From Oscillospiraceae bacterium (GTDB lineage Bacteria > Bacillota > Clostridia > Oscillospirales > Oscillospiraceae), in the NCBI GenBank assembly GCA_017399325.1, contig JAFQDY010000015.1, forward strand, positions 1 through 7,916: a DNA stretch of 7,916 nt, given 5' to 3'. Shown here piece by piece: positions 1-4,905 of the stretch (its first letter is position 1; the number at the start of each line of letters is the position of its first letter). A program made the position numbers and the translations under genes. The notes beneath the pieces are model-generated. The model worked only from the letters and a program-made list of their open reading frames with translations, was not told the origin of the DNA and did not search any database.

Positions 1-894
1 GGGGTGGACCATACCTGCACCCAGCAGTTCAATCCAGCCCTCACCGTGGCAGGTAGAGCAAACCTGACCGTTCACTTCGCCGGTGCCGTGGCACTTGTGG
101 CATTGCATATCCATTTCACAACTGGGCTCAGTGAAAGGGAAGTGGTGGGGACGGAAACGCATTTCCGCATCCTGACCGTAAATCCGCTTCATAAGGGTCA
201 CAAGCGCGCCCTTCAGGTCGCCCATCGTGATGTTCTCGTCAACGACCAAGCCCTCGATTTGATGGAACATGGGGGAATGGGTGGCATCGGCTTCGTCTTT
301 CCGGTACACACGGCCGGGGGCAAGGATGCAAATAGGGGGCTTGGCATTCTCCATAACACGGATCTGCATAGGACTTGTCTGAGTACGAAGCAGAACGGAG
401 TCTTCGTCGTTAAAGTAGAATGTGTCGGAACGGTCCCGGGAGGGGTGGCCTTCCTCGATATTCAGACGGGTGAAGTTGTAGTCAGCCAGTTCGATTTCAG
501 GTCCGTCAACTATCTGGTAACCAAGACCTACAAAAATATCCTTTATCTCCTGCAGAACCTGGTTCATAGGATGCTCATGGCCCATAGTAACGGCTTGACC
601 GGGGATAGTAACATCCAATGCTTCGCTGGCCAGTTTTTCTTCCAGCGCGGCAGACTGCATTTCGGCCATCTTTTCTTCAAGGCGCTGCTCGATCTCAGCG
701 CGAACGGCATTTGCCAGTTGTCCGATGACGGGGCGTTCCTCAGCGGATAACTTGCCCATCATTTTCAGCACGCCGGTAACTTCGCCTTTCTTACTTAAGT
801 AGCGCAAACGCACTTCTTCCAAAGCAGCAGCGTTGGTTGCATCCTCCAAAGCGGCAAGAGCCTGCGCCTTTAGTTGTTCTAACTGTTCTTTCAT
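1..894 (-). CDS. pheS: Phenylalanyl-tRNA synthetase alpha subunit, 3' part outside window
   Basis: Catalytic alpha subunit of the cytoplasmic (alpha-beta)2 enzyme that charges tRNA-Phe with phenylalanine. The 298 visible residues open with a Glu/Lys-rich helical region (about 1-90), the N-terminal coiled coil that contacts tRNA. The class II catalytic core follows, with GHEHPMNQ near 105-112, a motif 2 region GRVYRKDEADATHSPMFHQ at about 194-212, and FTEPS at 254-258. A four-cysteine insertion (C265, C268, C279, C282) precedes GWIELLGAGMVHP, where the window ends, so roughly the last 40-50 residues and motif 3 are missing. The ATG at 894 is preceded by AAGGAGGA (901-908 on the plus strand) at good spacing. 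pheT would be expected next, beyond the window. A Phe T-box leader upstream fits the assignment. The identification rests on motifs and full collinearity and is very secure. Confidence 0.97.
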   Translation of the reverse strand, partial: MKEQLEQLKAQALAALEDATNAAALEEVRLRYLSKKGEVTGVLKMMGKLSAEERPVIGQLANAVRAEIEQRLEEKMAEMQSAALEEKLASEALDVTIPGQAVTMGHEHPMNQVLQEIKDIFVGLGYQIVDGPEIELADYNFTRLNIEEGHPSRDRSDTFYFNDEDSVLLRTQTSPMQIRVMENAKPPICILAPGRVYRKDEADATHSPMFHQIEGLVVDENITMGDLKGALVTLMKRIYGQDAEMRFRPHHFPFTEPSCEMDMQCHKCHGTGEVNGQVCSTCHGEGWIELLGAGMVHP

Positions 895-900
895 AGATTT

Positions 901-908
901 TCCTCCTT
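901..908 (-). promoter_or_regulatory. Ribosome binding site of pheS
   Basis: Read on the minus strand this is AAGGAGGA, six bases before the ATG at 894. It lies just downstream of the T-box terminator, so it is transcribed only when the leader is antiterminated. Confidence 0.85.
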
Positions 909-928
909 GTGCAAGGTAATTTAGACAT

Positions 929-965
929 AAAAAATAGTCCATCATCCCATATGGGGACGAAGGAC
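929..965 (-). terminator. Regulated intrinsic terminator of the pheS T-box leader
   Basis: On the minus strand GTCC-T-TCGTCCC folds onto GGGATGA-T-GGAC around a five-base loop, giving an 11-bp stem with one mismatch and one G-T pair, followed by a run of six T (934-929). The 5' side TTCGTC can instead pair with GGCGAA just upstream of the T-box motif. This is the expected mutually exclusive antiterminator. Confidence 0.88.
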
Positions 966-1185
966 ACTCCTCCGCGGTACCACCCGCAATTCGCCATTTG
1001 GCGCGCTTATCAGTGCTATCACACTGTTGACCGTTAACGGAATCACCCGGCAAACCCTACTGAATCTTCAGGCAGCAGTTCATGGGAGAAAGCCCTATGC
1101 TGCACGCAAAGTGGTTCACACCAACCCACTCTCTCTTTGTGCGTGGACTCAACATACGACGGCCCAATCAAAACCTTTGCATATT
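929..1185 (-). promoter_or_regulatory. T-box riboswitch leader (tRNA-Phe specific) controlling pheS
   Basis: The leader reads uncharged tRNA and switches between terminator and antiterminator. Landmarks on the minus strand are: AGAGAG with a GGTGTGAACC distal loop (about 1136-1115); a specifier region in which TTC, a Phe codon, sits at 1090-1088 just before the CCCAT lower-stem strand; a CCGTTA linker (1040-1035); a CAGTG/CACTG hairpin; the T-box core GGGTGGTACCGCGG (985-972), which binds the tRNA acceptor end; and the terminator. ATGTTG/CAGCAT and CACGC/GCGTG can form the upper part of stem I. The T-box core and terminator are seen directly. The specifier choice is an inference from a hand fold, supported by the downstream gene being pheS. 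With the promoter below, this accounts for nearly all of the 402-base gap between pheS and nnrD. Confidence 0.93.
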
Positions 1186-1191
1186 AAGTGG

Positions 1192-1220
1192 ATAATAGCA
1201 CATTAATTTAGAAAAAGCAA
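1192..1220 (-). promoter_or_regulatory. Sigma-A promoter for the pheS T-box transcript
   Basis: On the minus strand TTGCTT (1220-1215) and TATTAT (1197-1192) are separated by exactly 17 bases. The predicted start is near 1185, just upstream of T-box stem I. It lies back to back with the nnrD promoter; the two -35 boxes are 16 bases apart. Confidence 0.75.
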
Positions 1221-1236
1221 GCAATATTTCAAATTC

Positions 1237-1265
1237 TTGACGAAAATTCCTGCTCGTGATACGAT
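1237..1265 (+). promoter_or_regulatory. Sigma-A promoter for the nnrD cluster
   Basis: TTGACG (1237-1242) and TACGAT (1260-1265) have a 17-base spacer. The predicted start near 1272 gives a leader of about 25 bases before the nnrD ATG. The TTG of the -35 box is in frame with nnrD and could be mistaken for a start codon. Confidence 0.72.
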
Positions 1266-1296
1266 AAAACAAAAACAACATTTTCAGGTGATCGAT

Positions 1297-2145
1297 ATGC
1301 TGTGTTTAGAGTTGAACCATAATGATGTATTGAATATGCTACCGGATAGAAATGTCAATTCCCATAAAGGTGATTTTGGAAAGATTCTTTTACTTTGCGG
1401 AAGTCGTGGATACACTGGCGCGGCGGCCCTTGCCTGTATGGGCGCGTTGCGCTCGGGCGCAGGCCTTGTGTATTTGGGCGTGCCGGAATGCATTTATGAA
1501 ATTGAAGCAAGCAAGTTGACAGAACCGGTGATTTTTCCCCTTCCAGATCGCAGCGGTATGCTGTCAGAAGATGCGCTTGTTGAAATATTGAAGCGTCTGC
1601 CCGGCATGGATGCTGTTTTGATGGGACCGGGAATGGGCTGCAGTGACGGAACGTTTGCGATCGTTCGGGAAGTTCTGAATGTCTTTTCCGGCCCGGTCGT
1701 TTTGGATGCTGATGGCATAAATCTGCTGGCCGGGCATATAGATATACTGCGTGGTAGGACAGGCCAAACTATATTAACACCCCACGAAGGGGAGTTTATG
1801 CGTGTAGGCGGACGTTTGGAATTGGGGCGCAAAGAAGCGGCAATGGAATTTGCAGCGCAAACCAATACAATCGTATTGCTTAAGGGCCACAACACAGTGA
1901 TCACCGATGGCAATGACTGCTATTTGAATTCCACTGGCAACCCCGGAATGGCTGTAGGAGGAAGCGGCGATGTGCTGGCGGGTATGATCACGGCGCTTTT
2001 AGGCCAGAAAATTTCTCCGTTGGAGGCTGCGGCTTGTGGTGCCTGGCTTCACGGCGCCGCCGGTGATATTTGCGCAGAAGAGATCGGTCAGTACAGTATG
2101 CTTCCAACGGATATGGTGCAGGTTCTTCCGCGACTTCTCAAATAA
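1297..2145 (+). CDS. nnrD: ADP-dependent (S)-NAD(P)H-hydrate dehydratase
   Basis: Metabolite-repair enzyme of the YjeF C-terminal/ribokinase-like family. It dehydrates the S-form of damaged NADHX/NADPHX back to NAD(P)H using ADP, in the cytoplasm. The 282-residue product has the family marks: SHKGDFGK (22-29), a GS-x-G-x-TGAA loop (35-43), GPGMG (110-114), LDADGIN (136-142), TPHEGEF (161-167) and NPGMAVGGSGDVLAG (215-229) with the expected catalytic Asp at about 225. There is no epimerase (NnrE/YjeF_N) domain, so it is a stand-alone dehydratase. I chose ATG 1297 because AGGTGAT sits six bases upstream; an in-frame TTG at 1237 lies inside the predicted -35 box. It is the first gene of a plus-strand cluster with the lipoprotein 12 bases downstream. 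Function is secure from motifs; the start is fairly sure. Confidence 0.95.
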   Translation: MLCLELNHNDVLNMLPDRNVNSHKGDFGKILLLCGSRGYTGAAALACMGALRSGAGLVYLGVPECIYEIEASKLTEPVIFPLPDRSGMLSEDALVEILKRLPGMDAVLMGPGMGCSDGTFAIVREVLNVFSGPVVLDADGINLLAGHIDILRGRTGQTILTPHEGEFMRVGGRLELGRKEAAMEFAAQTNTIVLLKGHNTVITDGNDCYLNSTGNPGMAVGGSGDVLAGMITALLGQKISPLEAAACGAWLHGAAGDICAEEIGQYSMLPTDMVQVLPRLLK

Positions 2146-2157
2146 GGTGGGAGCCCT

Positions 2158-2718
2158 ATGCGGGTGAAACTGGCGGCAGTTATATGCATTTTATGTTTAC
2201 TCTGCGGTTGTGGGAGTCGGTCGGATTCCTTAAAAAATGGAATGAATCTGCGGCGGCAACTCTTAGAGAGCAGTGGCTGTAGTTTTCATGGTACGGTTAC
2301 AGCAGATTATGGTGAAAAGATATATGTATTCGAAATGGATTGCAAAGCGGACAGGGAGGGCTCGCTGCAGTTTACAGTCACATCGCCCGACACCATAGCG
2401 GGAATCACCGGTAAAGTTGACAGAGAGGGCGGTGCGATCACCTTTGATGACAAAGTGCTTGCATTCCAAACTCTGGCGGATGGACAGGTAACGCCGGTAA
2501 CAGCACCGTGGTTGCTGATCAAGACATTGCGCAGTGGGTATATCAGAGATTCTGTGGATACAGATGATGGGTTTGAGGTTTCCATTGACGACAGTTATCA
2601 AGACGATGCGCTCCGATTGAACATCACCGTCAAAAACGGCGTGCCTGCGTCGGGAGAAATTTTTTGGCAAGGCCGTCGAGTGCTGACGATCGCCGTCGAG
2701 GACTTTGTTTATCTGTAA
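2158..2718 (+). CDS. Small lipoprotein, GerS-like by position and type
   Basis: The 186-residue product begins with a hydrophobic signal peptide (about 4-17) and a lipobox LCGC, with Cys18 as the likely lipidated residue; it should be anchored outside the cytoplasmic membrane. The mature part alternates short strands (FHGTVTADYG, KIYVFEMDCKAD, LQFTVTSPDTIAGI, DALRLNITVKNG), reminiscent of LolA/LppX-type beta-rich lipoproteins. In Clostridioides difficile a lipoprotein of this kind, GerS, is encoded beside alanine racemase and supports cortex-lytic processing by CwlD during spore formation. The clostridial order nnrD, gerS, alr, mazE/mazF is recalled rather than shown here. GerS-like is therefore an inference from context; the lipoprotein call is seen directly. 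The start is supported by AAGGTGGG (2145-2152), and the 12-base gap to nnrD suggests co-transcription. About 140 bases without a gene separate it from mazF. Confidence 0.85.
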   Translation: MRVKLAAVICILCLLCGCGSRSDSLKNGMNLRRQLLESSGCSFHGTVTADYGEKIYVFEMDCKADREGSLQFTVTSPDTIAGITGKVDREGGAITFDDKVLAFQTLADGQVTPVTAPWLLIKTLRSGYIRDSVDTDDGFEVSIDDSYQDDALRLNITVKNGVPASGEIFWQGRRVLTIAVEDFVYL

Positions 2719-2858
2719 CTTTTAGCCTGAAATGTGCATAGGATAATTTGCATACGCTACCGTATATTTTTCCGTTGTGCGTGGGAGAATAGTATCAGCC
2801 GCGTTACATAATGGATTTTCCGGTAGCGTCGGCAATGATTCCACGGAGTGTGAAGCAC

Positions 2859-3218
2859 ATGGATAGCATAGTCAGGCGCGGTGATATATTCTATGCGGAT
2901 CTGTCACCGGTTGTTGGCAGCGAGCAGGGCGGAACCCGTCCGGTTTTGATCGTACAGAACGATACGGGCAATCGCCATTCACCAACAGTCATTGCTGCGG
3001 CCATCACCAGTCAAACGGGTAAGGCAAGACTTCCGACCCATATCAATATTGCCGGCGGAAGTGTGGGACTAAGCAAAGATTCGGTCATTTTGTTGGAGCA
3101 GATCCGCACCATTGATAAAAGGCGTCTGAAAGAACATATGGGACACCTTGGTGATCAGCAAATGGCATTGGTGGATGATGCGATCGCTGTTAGTTTCGGA
3201 CTGAATGAACTTCGGTAA
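2859..3218 (+). CDS. ndoA: MazF/NdoA (PemK-family) mRNA interferase toxin
   Basis: Sequence-specific endoribonuclease of the MazF/PemK family; it acts as a cytoplasmic dimer that cleaves mRNA under stress. The 119-residue product aligns closely with Bacillus NdoA (116 aa) from RRGDIFYADLSPVVGSEQGG through SVILLEQIRTIDK. The catalytic Arg (R27, in GGTRPVLIVQND) and Thr (T50, in AAAITSQ) are both present, so the enzyme looks intact. I chose ATG 2859 because GGAGTG lies eight bases upstream and the product then starts like NdoA. An in-frame ATG at 2811 has no ribosome binding site and would add 16 unrelated residues. No antitoxin gene precedes it: the 140-base gap is too short for MazE/NdoAI and shows no candidate reading frame. 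I see no convincing promoter in the gap, so expression may come from the nnrD promoter. A 14-bp hairpin starts eight bases after the stop. Confidence 0.95.
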   Translation: MDSIVRRGDIFYADLSPVVGSEQGGTRPVLIVQNDTGNRHSPTVIAAAITSQTGKARLPTHINIAGGSVGLSKDSVILLEQIRTIDKRRLKEHMGHLGDQQMALVDDAIAVSFGLNELR

Positions 3219-3225
3219 TGAAGCG

Positions 3226-3257
3226 CCCCCTTACGGCATATTTATGCTGTAAGGGGG
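3226..3257 (+). promoter_or_regulatory. 14-bp hairpin after mazF: terminator/attenuator or RBS-sequestering stem
   Basis: CCCCCTTACGGCAT pairs with ATGCTGTAAGGGGG around the loop ATTT: 14 consecutive pairs with a single G-T. It begins eight bases after the mazF stop. The following TATGTGTTTTGTATC is only moderately T-rich, so it is at best an imperfect terminator. Its 3' arm ends in AAGGGGG, the only good Shine-Dalgarno-like sequence for the next gene (TTG start at 3266). If transcription passes, the stem would bury that ribosome binding site. The structure is seen directly; which role it plays is inference. Confidence 0.7.
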
Positions 3258-3265
3258 TATGTGTT

Positions 3266-3685
3266 TTGTATCAAATATTTCATAACGATTCCATTGTAGG
3301 TTCTGCGGAAATGACCCGGGAGGGGCTATTCTACCGGATTTGCTGCACTTGTAAAATCACAGAAGAAGGTATCCACCGGATAAAGGTTTGTGATGGAGAA
3401 GACGAAGTAGATCTAGGGATCTGTGTGCCGAGGGATGATGTGTTTGGCCTAACATCAAGAGTGCCGGTAAAAGCATTTAAGGGTGAATGTCCCGTTTTTC
3501 ATCTGATAAAACAAGGTCAGAACAAGACTAAGACAGAAGAAAAAGAAAAAATACCGGTTGCATCCGGAAAGCCGTTTCCATCTATAGAGCAACTGGAAAA
3601 TGCCTATTTTATGAACTGTGGCGGAAATCCTGCGATTGTCATAGATCCAGTTCCAGACCAACAGGGCAGTGATCAGAGCCCATAA
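3266..3685 (+). CDS. Conserved-looking hypothetical protein
   Basis: I do not recognise a named family. The 139-residue product (counted from TTG 3266) has no signal peptide or membrane segment. The first 80 residues look like a compact beta-rich domain: GSAEMTREGLFYRICCTCKI, then IHRIKVCDGEDEVDLGICVP and a DDVFGLTSRVPVKAF segment. A charged Lys/Glu linker (about 85-100) leads to a second short block with SIEQLENAYFMNCGG and NPAIVID. I recall similar uncharacterised proteins in Oscillospirales genomes but cannot verify this. TTG 3266 is preferred because AAGGGGG lies eight bases upstream. The alternatives are ATG 3218, overlapping the mazF stop (TAATG) without a ribosome binding site and placing the hairpin in coding sequence, or ATG 3311. 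The 3' end overlaps convergent xth by 47 bases. Confidence 0.7.
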   Translation: MYQIFHNDSIVGSAEMTREGLFYRICCTCKITEEGIHRIKVCDGEDEVDLGICVPRDDVFGLTSRVPVKAFKGECPVFHLIKQGQNKTKTEEKEKIPVASGKPFPSIEQLENAYFMNCGGNPAIVIDPVPDQQGSDQSP

Positions 3686-4394
3686 TATCTTTGAAAATGG
3701 GGGCTTGACGAATTTTCTCAGCGATCCGGTTTGAAACAAGGAAGTAATCAATTCGCCAGCCGGCATTGTTCTGCCTGGCGTTGAACATATAACTCCACCA
3801 TGTGTATGCGCCGGTTTCATCCGGATGCAGATAGCGGAAGGTATCAGTGAAACCGGATTCCAGCAGGCTGGAAAAGCAGGCCCGTTCTTCATCGGAAAAA
3901 CCTGCGTTTCCTCGGTTGGTGGACGGATTCTTCAAATCGATCTCCTTGTGAGCCACATTCAGATCGCCGCAAATGATCACGGATTTCTTTTCGTCAAGGG
4001 CAGTTACATATTCGGCAAAAGCCTTTTCCCATTTCATTCTGTGACCGATTCGGGCCAGTTCTCTTTGGGCGTTGGGTGTATAGCAGGTAACGAGATAAAA
4101 GTCGGGATATTCCAGAGTGATCACCCGACCCTCGTCGTCTAGTTCCGCAACGCCGATGCCCAAGACAACAGAAATGGGTTCGGTGCGGGCAAAAATTGCC
4201 GTGCCGGAATAACCCTTTTTCTGGGCGTAATTCCAATATTGTTGATAACCGGGCAGGTCCAGTTCAATCTGACCTGCCTGCAGTTTTGTTTCCTGCAAGC
4301 AGAAGAAATCCGCATCCTCACAAAGGAAGAAATCCGTAAAACCCTTTTGTAAACAGGCGCGGATCCCATTCACATTCCACGATATAAATTTCAT
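3639..4394 (-). CDS. xth: Exodeoxyribonuclease III / AP endonuclease (Xth/ExoA family)
   Basis: Mg-dependent enzyme of the endonuclease/exonuclease/phosphatase fold. It cuts the DNA backbone 5' of abasic sites and degrades 3' ends in base excision repair. The 251-residue product is full length for the family and carries all the active-site motifs: WNVNGIR (6-12, with N7), LQETK (33-37, with E35), CYTPNA (104-109, with Y105), GDLNVAH (143-149, with D144 and N146), GWRIDYFLVS, and MGSDHCPV near the C terminus with D241 and H242. The ATG at 4394 has only a weak upstream purine run (GGATG), so translation may depend on the comEA-like gene, whose stop is 21 bases upstream on the same strand. Its 3' end runs into the convergent hypothetical gene with no clear terminator between them. 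Assignment is very secure. Confidence 0.96.
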   Translation of the reverse strand: MKFISWNVNGIRACLQKGFTDFFLCEDADFFCLQETKLQAGQIELDLPGYQQYWNYAQKKGYSGTAIFARTEPISVVLGIGVAELDDEGRVITLEYPDFYLVTCYTPNAQRELARIGHRMKWEKAFAEYVTALDEKKSVIICGDLNVAHKEIDLKNPSTNRGNAGFSDEERACFSSLLESGFTDTFRYLHPDETGAYTWWSYMFNARQNNAGWRIDYFLVSNRIAEKIRQAPIFKDIMGSDHCPVGLELDL

Positions 4395-4415
4395 ACTAAA
4401 ACATCCATTCTTTGT

Positions 4416-4799
4416 TTAATCAACTTTAATATAAGACTTAATTTGTTCCAATTTCTTTTCGCCGATTCCGCTAACTTGTTTTAAATCGTCAACAGAGGCA
4501 AACAGACCGTTATCAGTGCGGTAATCCACAATTCTCTGGGCAAGTGTTTCTCCGATTCCGGGAAGCAGTGTTAGTTGCTCCGCAGTCGCGGTATTGATGT
4601 TGATCTTACCGTCTTTTTCTTCCGTTTGCGCAGTAGAATCACTTGTGTTGCTCTCACCGCTTGTGATCGTAGCATCCGAATTTTCAAAACTGCCAACGGA
4701 TACATTGGAATTCATAAGATTTCGTCCGACAAATATTCCCAAAAGCAGACAAAGAAAGGCTCCCGTTATGCCGATCAATATCCATTGTGCCTTCTTCAT
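4416..4799 (-). CDS. Membrane-anchored helix-hairpin-helix DNA-binding protein (ComEA-like)
   Basis: The 127-residue product has a short basic N terminus, one membrane segment (about 5-25, WILIGITGAFLCLLLGIFVG), a Ser/Thr/Glu/Asp-rich linker (about 30-65) and a C-terminal pair of helix-hairpin-helix motifs: ININTATAEQLTLLPGIG near 66-83 and LKQVSGIGEKK near 105-115. This is the ComEA-type DNA-binding module, which in transformable bacteria binds incoming double-stranded DNA outside the membrane. It is shorter than typical Gram-positive ComEA because the SLBB domain is absent, so I leave the symbol blank. ATG 4799 is chosen because AGGAGG (4808-4813 on the plus strand) lies eight bases upstream; a GTG at 4808 overlaps that site. 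It leads a two-gene unit with xth and is driven by the minus-strand half of the symmetric promoter. A role in DNA uptake is possible; no comEC is in view. Confidence 0.9.
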   Translation of the reverse strand: MKKAQWILIGITGAFLCLLLGIFVGRNLMNSNVSVGSFENSDATITSGESNTSDSTAQTEEKDGKININTATAEQLTLLPGIGETLAQRIVDYRTDNGLFASVDDLKQVSGIGEKKLEQIKSYIKVD

Positions 4800-4816
4800 T
4801 TGTAGCACCTCCTACA

Positions 4817-4845
4817 TTGACTAGCGCCAAAAAAACTGTTATAAT
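4817..4845 (+). promoter_or_regulatory. Sigma-A promoter for dacF-udg
   Basis: TTGACT (4817-4822) and a perfect TATAAT (4840-4845) are 17 bases apart, a near-consensus promoter. The predicted start near 4852 leaves a leader of about 54 bases. Its -10 box is one half of a palindrome shared with the opposite-facing promoter. Confidence 0.88.
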
Positions 4846-4847
4846 GC

Positions 4848-4876
4848 ATTATACACGAGAAATTACCGTCATTCAA
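4848..4876 (-). promoter_or_regulatory. Sigma-A promoter for the comEA-like/xth unit
   Basis: On the minus strand TTGAAT (4876-4871) and a perfect TATAAT (4853-4848) are 17 bases apart. The predicted start is near 4841. Its -10 box and the plus-strand -10 box are separated by two bases and together form TATAATGCATTATA (4840-4853), so the two promoters overlap. Confidence 0.82.
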
Positions 4877-4905
4877 GCACGGTATGCAATAATAGAGGGA
4901 AGAAT

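Noticed and set aside
4..750. Long open frame on the plus strand (248 codons)
   Set aside because: It is exactly antisense to pheS, whose protein shows clear family motifs; the plus-strand translation resembles nothing and has no ribosome binding site.
791..997. Minus-strand small open frame across the T-box core and pheS start
   Set aside because: It reads through the riboswitch and terminator and overlaps pheS in another frame; it is explained by the leader RNA.
1237..1296. In-frame upstream TTG as nnrD start, adding 20 residues
   Set aside because: The TTG is the -35 box of a good promoter (TTGACG-17-TACGAT), the added residues are not family-like, and ATG 1297 has its own ribosome binding site.
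2752..2771. Possible terminator after the lipoprotein gene (ATACG-CTAC-CGTAT then ATTTTT)
   Set aside because: Only five pairs, mostly A/T, so too weak to call; transcription may continue into mazF. Term-seq would settle it.
2811..2858. ATG 2811 as mazF start
   Set aside because: It has no ribosome binding site and adds 16 residues absent from NdoA; ATG 2859 has GGAGTG at good spacing.
3546..3567. Possible minus-strand terminator for xth (CCGG-ATGCAA-CCGG then TATTTTTT) inside the hypothetical gene
   Set aside because: The stem is only four base pairs and the T-run is simply the complement of a Lys/Glu-rich coding stretch.
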